64,000 nt of DNA from contig CAXXQT010000007.1 of NCBI GenBank assembly GCA_963674575.2, positions 372,001 through 436,000 of the forward strand, written 5' to 3'. Positions 46,527-54,014 of the stretch are shown here, piece by piece. The notes beneath the pieces were generated by a model. It had not been told where the DNA came from, searched no databases, and saw nothing but the letters and a program-made list of their open reading frames with translations. Position 1 is the first letter of the stretch, and each line of letters opens with the position of its first letter. The position numbers and the translations under genes were made by a program. Source of the DNA: JAAYAY01 sp963674575 (lineage in GTDB: Bacteria; Planctomycetota; Planctomycetia; Pirellulales; Thermoguttaceae).

Positions 46527-49097
46527 ATGCTTCGATCGATCACTGGATTCACCTTCTTGACGCTGCTTCTTTCGGGGCTGGTTCTCTGTCCGGGTGTTGC
46601 CGCCGAAGATTGGCTGCAGTTGAAGTACGACGCTGGCAGAACCGGCAACGTGCCGTCGCGAAGCCTCAGCACGCCCTTGGGGCTGGTCGGCGCCGCGCCG
46701 CTCACCGACGCCGTCTTCACCTCGCCGGTCGTGGCGGAAGGTCGGGTCTTCGTCGTCGACGGTTCCGGCATGGTGCACGCCTTCGACGCCAAAACGCTCG
46801 AACCGGTCTGGACCTATCAAACGGCTGGCGGGAAGGCCAACTGCAACAACGTGGCCTCGCCGGCCGTGGTCGACGGATTCCTCCACGTGGGCACCATGGC
46901 GGGCGACTACTACGTGCTCAACACGGCCGACGGCAAGCCGGCGGCCACCATCCATTGCGGCGATCCCCTCTTCACAGCGCCGGTCGTCGGCCACGGGCGG
47001 GTCTACGCGGCCACCCTCGGTTCCCGCGTCTACGCGCTCAAGGCCGATGGAACGATCTGCTGGATCTGGGATCACGTGAAAGACCAGATCGGCTTCGACG
47101 GCGATCGCTGGAGCCCGGCCGACTGGCTTGCGGCCAGAAAAGAAACCGGTTGGCCCGGCCATCGGCGCGATCACTTCCTCTGCACGCGGAGCCCCGTCCT
47201 CACGGGCAAAACGCTGGCCGTGCCGGCGGGCGGCGTCATCGTGTGGCTTGAGGATGCGGGGGATCGGGCCGAGGCGAAAGGCGTCTATTACAGCACCCGC
47301 GAATCGCCCGTCACCCTCGGACTTTGTGCCGCCGAGGACGGCCGCCTCTATCGCCAGTGGCATCGACGGGACAACATGGGAAGCGTCGAAATCCTCCGAC
47401 TGGCCGGCGAGAAGGTCGAAACGAGCGTCGTGCCCGGCACGGTGTCGAGCTACAACCGCTCCGAGGCCTTGAGCTTCTGCTCGGTCAGCCTGCGCGGGAC
47501 CGACGTCTACCGCTGCCGGCCCGAGGAAGGTTTTGGGTTCTGCAAGCATCCGGCCGAAGGCGAGATGGCCTATCTCGGCGGCCCGCCCTCGATCGCCGCG
47601 CCGATCCTGCTCAAGGATTCGGCCGTCTATGGCGGCCTGGACGGTACGCTCAACGTGGTGCCCCTTTCCGGAAGCGGGGAAGTGTGGTCCTATCAGACGC
47701 CCTTCGGCAAGGCGGTCACCGCTCCGGTGGCCGTCTGCGACGGGCGGGTCTACTTCGGCTGCGACGACGGCTACCTGTACGCCCTCGGCCCGGACGGCAC
47801 GGCCGAAGCGCCTACGAAGGACCTGGGCCTCGCAACCATCCGCAGTCCCTACTCGGGCAAGCTGGCCGGGGCCGAGTTCGATTGGTTCACCAGTTTCGGC
47901 AACCTGGCCAACACGAACTCGAACTCCCAGGGGCTCCGCCCGCCGGTGAAGGTCAAGTGGATTCGCCCTTTCAAGGGCACGTGCAAGCACTTCTCGGTCT
48001 GCGGCGAGGGGCGGATGTATACCCACACGGCCGAAGGCCAGGTGTTCGCCGTCGAGCAGGAGACGGGTCGTTTGCTTTGGCGGCGTTATTTTCCCGGGGT
48101 CCACGTGTCGTTCACTTCGCCGATCTACTGGCAGGGCCGGCTGTTCGTGCCCCAGGCCGGCTTCAAAAAGTGCCGGCTTCGCTGCTTCGACCCGGCAACG
48201 GGCGACCTGCTCTGGGAGGCGCCCTTCACCGGCACCCCCAGCTGGAATCGGCAACTGCCGCCCATTCCTTATAAGGACCTGGTGATCTACCCGTTCAGCA
48301 CAGCCAAGGTGGAGCCGAAACAGTGGCTCTTCGAACACCAGAGCACCTTCGGCTTTTCCAAGGACCAGAAGCCCCTCGTCCGCGCCTACGACATCAAGAC
48401 CGGCGAGGAGCGGTGGACCCTCGACTTCTCCAAGTACGGCTCCGGCGGCGACGACGCCGGCATGTGCCTCATGGACGGCACCCTCTACTACTCGTGCTAC
48501 TTCGGCGGCAAGGGCCCCACGGGCGTGACGGCCGCCATCGAACCGGAAACCGGAAAGATCCTTTGGACCACGACCGACTACTCGCTCCATGCGGGCTGCA
48601 CCGTCTCCGGCGCCGACGGCCGCATCTACCTGGGAGGCTACAACCCGGTGGAGGAGAAGATCAACCGGGTCTGGTGCCTCGACGCCCGCGACGGTTCCCT
48701 CGTCTGGAAGTCCGATCCGCTCAGCCGGGCGATCCACGTGGTCACCATCGGCAAGCGGTTTCTGTTCACCCACAGCCAGTACCGCAACGGGTTCATCCTC
48801 GACAAGGCCACCGGCAAGATCCTCACCGACAACCTGACCAAAGGCTATCGCTGCACGCGGTTCACTCTTTCGGAACCCTACCTGATCGGCCCGAACCTGG
48901 ACCTGTTCGACCTCACCGATCCGCTCCACGTCGACTTCGCCTCCTGCGGTCCGCCCATCGACCTGCTCGTCTGCCTTGGCGGCATGGTTTCCAACGGCCG
49001 GATCTTCCACACCACCAATGGCACCGGCCTGCAATGCTCGGCCGTGTATGGAGAGGAAGCGGAAGGGTTTGAGACGCCGTGGGAGGTGGAGCGGTAG
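46527..49097 (+). CDS. Secreted PQQ-type beta-propeller protein, 856 aa
   Basis: Begins 12 bp after the sulfatase stop. A signal peptide (about 1-25; 'FLTLLLSGLVLCPGVAA') is followed by 'EDWLQLKYDAGRTGN', the usual planctomycete start of this protein type. Propeller blades with the pattern 'V.A.DAKTLEPVWTYQT', 'FAVEQETGRLLWRRYF', 'RCFDPATGDLLWEAPF', 'IEPETGKILWTT' and 'LDKATGKILTD' run through the whole length, suggesting two successive propellers. No catalytic or metal motif is visible. The likely role is a carrier or binding partner for polysaccharide processing by the co-transcribed sulfatase (inference from operon structure). The 3' end is followed at once by a heptanucleotide repeat. Confidence 0.86.
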   Translation: MLRSITGFTFLTLLLSGLVLCPGVAAEDWLQLKYDAGRTGNVPSRSLSTPLGLVGAAPLTDAVFTSPVVAEGRVFVVDGSGMVHAFDAKTLEPVWTYQTAGGKANCNNVASPAVVDGFLHVGTMAGDYYVLNTADGKPAATIHCGDPLFTAPVVGHGRVYAATLGSRVYALKADGTICWIWDHVKDQIGFDGDRWSPADWLAARKETGWPGHRRDHFLCTRSPVLTGKTLAVPAGGVIVWLEDAGDRAEAKGVYYSTRESPVTLGLCAAEDGRLYRQWHRRDNMGSVEILRLAGEKVETSVVPGTVSSYNRSEALSFCSVSLRGTDVYRCRPEEGFGFCKHPAEGEMAYLGGPPSIAAPILLKDSAVYGGLDGTLNVVPLSGSGEVWSYQTPFGKAVTAPVAVCDGRVYFGCDDGYLYALGPDGTAEAPTKDLGLATIRSPYSGKLAGAEFDWFTSFGNLANTNSNSQGLRPPVKVKWIRPFKGTCKHFSVCGEGRMYTHTAEGQVFAVEQETGRLLWRRYFPGVHVSFTSPIYWQGRLFVPQAGFKKCRLRCFDPATGDLLWEAPFTGTPSWNRQLPPIPYKDLVIYPFSTAKVEPKQWLFEHQSTFGFSKDQKPLVRAYDIKTGEERWTLDFSKYGSGGDDAGMCLMDGTLYYSCYFGGKGPTGVTAAIEPETGKILWTTTDYSLHAGCTVSGADGRIYLGGYNPVEEKINRVWCLDARDGSLVWKSDPLSRAIHVVTIGKRFLFTHSQYRNGFILDKATGKILTDNLTKGYRCTRFTLSEPYLIGPNLDLFDLTDPLHVDFASCGPPIDLLVCLGGMVSNGRIFHTTNGTGLQCSAVYGEEAEGFETPWEVER

Positions 49098-49099
49098 GG

Positions 49100-49197
49100 G
49101 AGCCATGAGGTTTGAGCGATGAGCCATGAGCGATGAGCCATGAGCGATGAGCCATGAGCGATGAGCTTTGAGCGATGAGCTTTGAGCCATGAGCGAG
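49100..49197. repeat. Heptanucleotide (TGAGCxA-type) tandem repeat
   Basis: About 14 copies of a 7-bp unit alternating TGAGCGA, TGAGCCA and TGAGCTT begin 3 bp after the propeller stop codon. A shorter array of the same type lies at 50409-50443, on the other side of the HTH gene. Translated frames give meaningless 'LIAHGSSLMAHRS'-type peptides. Confidence 0.85.
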
Positions 49198-49434
49198 GGT
49201 GAGGGCCGGGGAGGGGGACGGCACCATCACTCGCAACAACTCCAAAACACCGCCCCCCACCCCAACGAACCGCAGAATGATGAAGGGAAGAGTGTGGCAA
49301 TACACACTTCGTCATTCGGCATTCCTTGTTCGGTGTTCTGCGGTTCTTGGAGCTCGCGCATTTCGCGAATGAGGAGAGGAGTGGGAAGGTCTCTTGCTGC
49401 CTGGGCAACGCGGCCATCACGCTCTGCCAGGTCA
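49198..49434. other. Spacer with a hairpin-forming dispersed repeat
   Basis: No gene. Around 49255-49275 'gaaccgcagaatgatgaagg' and around 49308-49345 'cattccttgttcggtgttc' followed by 'tgcggttc' are inverted relatives that could form one long stem. A further relative lies near 52593-52635. Confidence 0.5.
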
Positions 49435-49552
49435 CTCTTCACCGCGAAGCGGTCGACCCAACACAGCCCAGGGCCAGCGCCGACGGCGCAGCCGGCAAGC
49501 GCCGCCCTGGGTATCGATCCCCCATCCCCGTTCTACGCTGAAAGCGTTGCAC
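49435..49552. repeat. 118-bp repeat, left inverted copy bracketing the HTH/TIR region
   Basis: Reverse complement of 52371-52489 with only a few differences (for example 'aacacagccc' versus 'aacgtagccc'). It contains internal stems (ACCGC-GAA-GCGGT; CCCAGGGC...GCCCTGGG) and ends sharply on both sides. Distance between the inner ends of the two copies: about 2.8 kb, containing the HTH and TIR genes. Confidence 0.88.
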
Positions 49553-49709
49553 CGGGTACCACCGGTTCTCGAACCGGTGTGGCGAAGCCACCAGAGGTTT
49601 CGTGCAAACATTCCATCCAGTGAACCGCCCCATTCCGCACGATCGCACGCCCCCCGGTAACCTCTTGGGACTTCGTCCCCCCGGTTCAAGAACCGCGGCC
49701 ACCCTCGGG

Positions 49710-50405
49710 TTAGTCGGATCGGTCGGTGGGTGGGGAGGAAAGCGGAGAGCGGAAAGCGGAAAGCGGGGGTGTTGATGGTTCGGGTGTTGATGGTTCGGGT
49801 GTTGATGGTTCGGGTGTTGATGGTTCGGGTGTTGATGGTTCGGGTGTTGATGGTTCGGGTGTTGATGGTTCGGGTGTTGATGGTTCGGGGGTTGATGGTT
49901 CGGGGGTTGATGGTTCGGGGGTTGATGGTTCGGGGGTCGGTGGGGCGGGCGTGGGCTGGGTGGTGGTTGTTTTGTGTGGGTCGACTTCGCCGAGGAGGGT
50001 GGAGAGTTGGTGGAGGGCGAGGTTGATTTGCTCGGCGGGGAGCTGGCCGCGAAGGGAGTCGAGAACGACAGCGAAGAGCTGGGTGACCTGGTCGGGGCTG
50101 AAGGTTTGCTCGGGGCGTTTTTGGAAGTCTTGCGGGTTTTTGCGTTCGAGGAGCCAAGCGGCGGCGCGCCAGTAGCGATCGTTGCGGGCGGCGTGGCGGA
50201 TGGCGCCGAGGAGTTCGATTTCGAGGTTGCTTTCGGCCTGGGCGACTTGGTCGGCGAAGGCGGGATCGCGGCCGGCCGTGCGAGTGATCGTGCTGGGGGA
50301 GCAACCGACATAGTGGGCGGCGATGCGGCGGCTGCATCCGACGGAGAGGAGGGAGAGGAGGCGTTGGCGTTTTTCGAGGTCGAGGATGGGGGGACGGCCG
50401 GTCAT
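49710..50405 (-). CDS. Helix-turn-helix protein with a C-terminal Pro/Ser/Thr/Glu minisatellite tail
   Basis: A 231-residue protein. The N-terminal ~60 residues contain an HTH: 'LLSLLSVGCSRRIAAHYVGC' and 'SPSTITRTAGRDPAFADQV', which resembles phage terminase-small-subunit-like or Helix-turn-helix_psq-type domains seen in short planctomycete proteins. The following helix 'YWRAAAWLLERKNPQDFQKR' (about 82-101) is a conserved feature of that group. From about 155 the protein becomes a Pro-rich tail with eleven repeats of 'STPEP' coded by the 15-bp minisatellite at 49771-49935, then a short unique end. DNA-binding activity is inferred. The function is unknown: it could be an integrase/terminase-related remnant or a regulator. 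It is transcribed away from the TIR gene. Confidence 0.7.
   Translation of the reverse strand: MTGRPPILDLEKRQRLLSLLSVGCSRRIAAHYVGCSPSTITRTAGRDPAFADQVAQAESNLEIELLGAIRHAARNDRYWRAAAWLLERKNPQDFQKRPEQTFSPDQVTQLFAVVLDSLRGQLPAEQINLALHQLSTLLGEVDPHKTTTTQPTPAPPTPEPSTPEPSTPEPSTPEPSTPEPSTPEPSTPEPSTPEPSTPEPSTPEPSTPEPSTPPLSAFRSPLSSPPTDRSD
49771..49935. repeat. 15-bp minisatellite, 11 copies, coding for STPEP repeats on the minus strand
   Basis: Units of 'gttgatggttcgggt' start at 49771 and every 15 bp to 49921 (the later copies have 'gggg' at the end). Because the unit is a multiple of three and has no stop in any frame, all six frames stay open, giving several spurious frames around it. Copy number is expected to vary between strains. 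Confidence 0.92.
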
Positions 50406-50408
50406 GGG

Positions 50409-50443
50409 AGAGCTTTGAGCTGTGAGCTATGAGCAGTGAGCTG
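50409..50443. repeat. Short heptanucleotide (TGAGCxx) repeat
   Basis: Five degenerate TGAGC-type heptamers ('tttgagctgtgagctatgag' and onward), related to the longer array at 49100-49197. It lies immediately upstream of the HTH start codon. Confidence 0.7.
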
Positions 50444-50451
50444 TGTGTATA

Positions 50452-50493
50452 TAAAAAGAGCCCGGCACAAGGGGTGTTCTTGTGTCGGGCTCT
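50452..50493 (-). terminator. Strong intrinsic-terminator-like hairpin on the minus strand
   Basis: A 15-bp stem, 'agagcccggcacaag' (50457-50471) and its near-perfect complement (50479-50493, one G-T pair), with a 7-nt loop. On the minus strand it is followed by TTTTT (complement of 50452-50456) and an AT-rich stretch. It lies 46 bp upstream of the HTH gene on the same strand, so it would stop read-through into that gene or act as a leader attenuator. No minus-strand gene lies upstream to need a terminator. Confidence 0.7.
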
Positions 50494-50572
50494 TGGGATA
50501 CCGGAGTGGCTCTGCTGATACCGGGAGTGATTATACAGGATGGGTCGCGCGGATTCTTGTGCGGAAGAGGGG

Positions 50573-50893
50573 GTAGTGTTTTTAAGGTGTTGGTAGGTAA
50601 GGGGTAGAAAAATTTCAGGTGGCCAATAATGGGGAGTGTGGGGCGGGGGAGTTTTGCAACGTGTTTGGGGTGTGTTGCGAAATGTTGGGCGATGAGGATG
50701 GGTGTAAGTGGTTGTGGTGGCTTGGGTTAGGGTTTTGTTGCTGGGTGTAAGTTGGGGTAGTTGGATGGAGGGGTGTTGCAAAAGTGGCGGGGAGGCGGGG
50801 AAGGAAGATTGGGAAAGGAAGACGAGGGTTGGGGGCGAGCTGAGTCGCGGGAGGCGGGAGTGGGGCGAGAATTGCCGAGGGGTGTTGGAGTGA
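50573..50893. other. Strongly G-skewed, C-poor non-coding tract
   Basis: The plus strand is dominated by G and T: 50701-50760 has 29 G and 2 C. Repeated GGG/GGGG runs give G-quadruplex potential. No coding frame with sensible composition is found. The skew extends, more weakly, into the minus-strand HTH gene. The section 50894-51024 should carry the TIR gene leader. Confidence 0.55.
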
Positions 50894-51024
50894 GGTAGTT
50901 CTTGTCGGTCAGCTACGCGTCCGGACCAAGTGCATGAGGTCAGTGCCCATCTCGGAAGATGCTCGGGAGTTACGTTTCGTGGTCGTGGGCTCCCCTCGTG
51001 ACATTCAGTAGCTTGCCAGTTCTA

Positions 51025-52080
51025 ATGCGTATGAGTTGGAGAATCCACGAGCGAGGTGATGACGTGCCCGATTGGACTGAAAATGTATCACAATTGGTCG
51101 AGCAGCTCAGGCTCTTGGCTTTGCAGGGAGACGCAGGTCCCGTAAAGGCCGTTTTAGCGGACGCGGTAGGTATCCTGGACGCGACCGAGTATGACAACTG
51201 GAATGGAGGCACAACACAGTACACACTCAAACTGGAAATCCCCGTACGAACGTACGTGAGCATCGAGGCAAGTATTGAAGACCTTGAGGCACAGATTCTC
51301 AGAAGAATCGAAAAGATGCACCGGGGGGAAACAAACGACTTCATCAACACGGTTTTGATTCAACCGCGTTCCGGTGGTCGGCGACCACCGCCCGAAGGCA
51401 AGTTCTGGCTTCCAAGGTACTTTCGCGTGTTCGTTAGTCACATTAGCGAAAACAAAGCAAACGCAGGCCGACTCAAGGTGGCCTTGGAACGGTACGGGAT
51501 ATCATCGTTTGTCGCGCATGACGACATTGAGCCAACAAAAGAGTGGCAAAGAGAAATCGAGGATGCACTCTTCTCGATGGATGGACTCATTGCCATTCTC
51601 TCCCCAGGTTTCAATCGTAGTAATTGGACGAATCACGAATGCGGTGTCGCAATTGGACGAGAGGTTATCGTCGTTCCAATAATGTTTGGCAAGAACCCCC
51701 ACGGTCTGATTGGCAAGTTCCAGGGCGTCAAAGCCAAAGACAGATCGCTAGCAGATGTCGCCAAGGAGGTCTTCTTGAGCATCGTGAACAACCAGCTTTC
51801 TTCAGGCAAGCTAGTCTCATGCCTAGTTGAGCAATTCCTGGTTGCTGGTACGGTAGAGAACGCATTATCCAGACTTGAGCTTATGCACCTCGCCCCCACG
51901 ATTCCCAGTAACCACTTATCCAGCATCCGAGAGTGCATCCAGAACAATCGCGAATTCGTCTCCAATGACGGGTTGGTTGCCGTTGCCGATGATCTTCTAA
52001 ATGAACACAACGGGCAACCAATAGATCGTGCGGCTGTTGACACGGAGAGCAACGCGACAACGGATGACATTCCGTTCTGA
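51025..52080 (+). CDS. TIR-domain protein, candidate anti-phage NADase
   Basis: Start 51025 (MRMSWRIHERGDD) was chosen over 50959; 51031 is also possible. Of 351 residues, about 10-115 form an N-terminal domain with 'YDNWNGGTTQYTLKLEIPV' (about 57-75), a pattern I associate with predicted abortive-infection proteins. Residues about 132-238 are a TIR domain (TIR_2 type): 'YFRVFVSHISENKANAGRL', 'GISSFVAHDDIEPTKEWQRE', 'LIAILSPGFNRSNWTNHECG'. Glu205 in 'NWTNHECG' sits where NADase TIRs have the catalytic Glu. The remainder is helical. Known: bacterial TIR proteins cleave NAD+ or make signalling nucleotides during phage infection. GC is lower (about 50% in a sampled 60-bp line) than the neighbours, and rare codons are common, which suggests horizontal transfer. 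No sensor gene is adjacent, so it may act alone. Confidence 0.85.
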   Translation: MRMSWRIHERGDDVPDWTENVSQLVEQLRLLALQGDAGPVKAVLADAVGILDATEYDNWNGGTTQYTLKLEIPVRTYVSIEASIEDLEAQILRRIEKMHRGETNDFINTVLIQPRSGGRRPPPEGKFWLPRYFRVFVSHISENKANAGRLKVALERYGISSFVAHDDIEPTKEWQREIEDALFSMDGLIAILSPGFNRSNWTNHECGVAIGREVIVVPIMFGKNPHGLIGKFQGVKAKDRSLADVAKEVFLSIVNNQLSSGKLVSCLVEQFLVAGTVENALSRLELMHLAPTIPSNHLSSIRECIQNNREFVSNDGLVAVADDLLNEHNGQPIDRAAVDTESNATTDDIPF

Positions 52081-52194
52081 ACGATGGTGGCGCCATTAAG
52101 ACGTTTGCAGTTCGGTCGCATCGACCGGATCTACGAGGCGGCAGCAAATGGTTGTCGGCAGTGCGGGCGTTTTCCCTCGTGCTCGCGAAAGATT
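52081..52194. other. 3' flank of the TIR gene
   Basis: No terminator hairpin with a T-tract is visible. The sequence returns to high GC here, marking the edge of the lower-GC segment. Confidence 0.35.
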
Positions 52195-52312
52195 AGGGCC
52201 ACCCCTTCGGGGTTCATCAATTCGATGGGTCTCCTGACCCAGGGTTGCGCGATTGTTCGCGGGGCTCACATCGCTCCACCCTGGGCTTGCTTAGGGACGT
52301 CCCTTCGGGACT
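52195..52312. repeat. 118-bp direct repeat, copy 1
   Basis: Matches 52647-52763 in the same orientation, offset 452 bp. It begins 'agggccaccccttcgggg' and ends 'cccttcgggact'. It contains ACCCC-TTCG-GGGT and CCCAGGG...CCCTGGG stems, so it is a structured dispersed repeat. Confidence 0.85.
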
Positions 52313-52370
52313 GGTGGATGGATCGCGGGATAGCGCCGGTTCATGGGTCGCGGTCGGCCGCGGGTCGAGT

Positions 52371-52489
52371 GTGCAACGCTTTCAGCGTAGAACGGGGATG
52401 GGGGTATCGGTACCCAGGGCGGCGCTTGCCGGCTGCGCCGTCGGCGCTGGCCCTGGGCTACGTTGGGTCGACCGCTTCGCGGTGAAGAG
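52371..52489. repeat. 118-bp repeat, right inverted copy bracketing the HTH/TIR region
   Basis: Inverted copy of 49435-49552. It lies between the two direct repeats at 52195 and 52647. Confidence 0.88.
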
Positions 52490-52646
52490 AAGGTAGGGGC
52501 GCCCCGGGCTGGTGTGTTGAGCCTCGTCGAGGCGGAGGGAACGGAGTGATGTTGCGAGGTTCGTTTACGGGCGGAGTCGCACGGATGGCATGATGAACCG
52601 CAGAATATCGAACAAGGAACAGCAGAATGATGAAGGGAGGTGCCAT

Positions 52647-52763
52647 AGGGCCACCCCTTCGGGGTTCATCAATGCTATGGCCGGCTGACCCAGGGTTGCG
52701 AGATCGTTCGCGGGGCTCACATCGCTGCACCCTGGGCTGGATTAGGGGCGTCCCTTCGGGACT
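52647..52763. repeat. 118-bp direct repeat, copy 2
   Basis: Second copy of the element at 52195-52312. It ends 14 bp before the stop codon of the minus-strand gene beginning at 53902. Confidence 0.85.
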
Positions 52764-52777
52764 GTGTATGTCCGACT

Positions 52778-53902
52778 TCATTTGTTGGGACGATCGGGCT
52801 CCCGGTTTTTTAGTGCCTCAACTTCTTTGGCGTTATGGTCGCGGACGGGATCGGGCCACACATTCCCCATCCTCCAATCCGACATTGCCCAAGCGCGAGG
52901 GCGTCCCTCTTCCAGGTCCCAATACGCGGTTTCCTCGTAGCGGAGGATTCTCGACCCGGGACCGAAGCCGCGGATATAGAACTTCTTCTTCAGCTCCCAG
53001 TTCGGCGACTTCGTGAACACACATTCTCCGGAATCCGTACGCCAGACGATCAGGGCGGTGCCCCGATCTGCGATGTAACTGTTGAGGTTCAGTGCGAGGT
53101 ATCGAGCGTCGGGAGAAAATGAGAACTGGTCGGGCCAGACGGGGGGAAGCGTCCGGGACAAGGTCCAAGGCAACTTCCCTCTCGATTTCACCTGTTTCTC
53201 GGCAATATCGACGACGATGACGTCGCCATTCGAGCAAAGATGAGCGAAGAACTCTCTTTCCGGGCTGAGGATCACATGGTTCCACCCGCCCAAGGATTCG
53301 GTGCACTCCGTTGAACGATAGATCGTGTCTCCGGTGGCCACGTCGACGAGCGAGACAATCCCGTATCCGAACACGGCAACAACGCCCTCCTGGCAAACCT
53401 TGTCGTTCGTGCCTCCCGTCTCCTTGCGTCCGTCGTCGACCAGGCGGCGAATCCGTGCCAGAAGTTCTTCGGCCGTGGGGATGGGTTTTCCGTCGCGATC
53501 AAACGCCAGCCCGTCTTCGCCAGGGGGGCGCGAGAGGTTGATGGCCGCATGGACGGTTGCGTCCTGCGCGAAGAAGAAGAGGACGGTCTTGTCGCCGAGC
53601 TTCTGCTCCGACGAGAAGTGACGCGCATCCTCCAACAGGCTCCCAATTTCCAGCAGGGGGGCGTCGGTCTGTTTGAGGATCGCCGTGACCCGGTAGGTGA
53701 TCTTGGGATCGTCCAGTTCCGCCACTTCGGCTTCGACGATGCCGTGACTGGCGGCAACGGCCCAGTCCAGCGAGAGATCGCTGACGTATTGACGGGAAGC
53801 AAGTGCCGTACTGGCCGCGCCGCCGGCAATCAGGCTGAACAACAGGACGGCGGCACGCGAGAGTGTCGCGATGCGCGGTGTCGACGGATAATTCGAGCAC
53901 AT
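52778..53902 (-). CDS. Secreted hypothetical protein with WD/propeller-like C-terminal part
   Basis: I do not recognise a named family. The 374-residue protein has a signal peptide (about 14-36; 'AAVLLFSLIAGGAASTALA') followed by 'RQYVSDLSLDWAVAASHGIV', a start seen in planctomycete proteins of unknown role. The middle (about 50-130) is mixed alpha/beta with no known motif. The C-terminal half has WD-like strands ('VVAVFGYGIVSLVDVATGDT', 'FSFSPDARYLALNLNSYI', 'GTALIVWRTDSGE'), which suggests a small beta-propeller or similar fold. It is isolated, with repeats at its 3' end and a 113-bp gap to the sulfatase on the same strand. Confidence 0.78.
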   Translation of the reverse strand: MCSNYPSTPRIATLSRAAVLLFSLIAGGAASTALASRQYVSDLSLDWAVAASHGIVEAEVAELDDPKITYRVTAILKQTDAPLLEIGSLLEDARHFSSEQKLGDKTVLFFFAQDATVHAAINLSRPPGEDGLAFDRDGKPIPTAEELLARIRRLVDDGRKETGGTNDKVCQEGVVAVFGYGIVSLVDVATGDTIYRSTECTESLGGWNHVILSPEREFFAHLCSNGDVIVVDIAEKQVKSRGKLPWTLSRTLPPVWPDQFSFSPDARYLALNLNSYIADRGTALIVWRTDSGECVFTKSPNWELKKKFYIRGFGPGSRILRYEETAYWDLEEGRPRAWAMSDWRMGNVWPDPVRDHNAKEVEALKNREPDRPNK

Positions 53903-54014
53903 GGCATAGTCTCCCGATCAAGGATCTCACCGCATCAGTGGCATTTTTCCCGATTTCGAGCCACGTTGCCGCTTCAGGGTTCCGTGCGGCGCCCGGAACC
54001 TACTGGGTGAAAGA

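Noticed and set aside
44928..49190. A 1,420-residue open frame on the minus strand
   Set aside because: It is entirely antisense to the sulfatase and propeller genes, which have clear family motifs. Its composition (Arg/Gly/Ala/His-rich, no domains) is what high-GC antisense frames produce.
49771..49935. A possible CRISPR array
   Set aside because: The 15-bp units are directly abutting, with no spacers, and are multiples of three inside a coding frame.
49726..50175. Plus-strand frames with GVDGS or MVRVL repeats
   Set aside because: Other-frame readings of the 15-bp minisatellite, open only because the unit contains no stop codon.
49432..50781. A 449-residue open frame on the minus strand
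   Set aside because: It runs through the minisatellite, heptamer repeats and terminator. The translation is low-complexity Pro/Thr/His sequence.
52084..52485. A 133-residue plus-strand frame after the TIR gene
   Set aside because: It consists of the two dispersed 118-bp repeats and has no independent coding signal.
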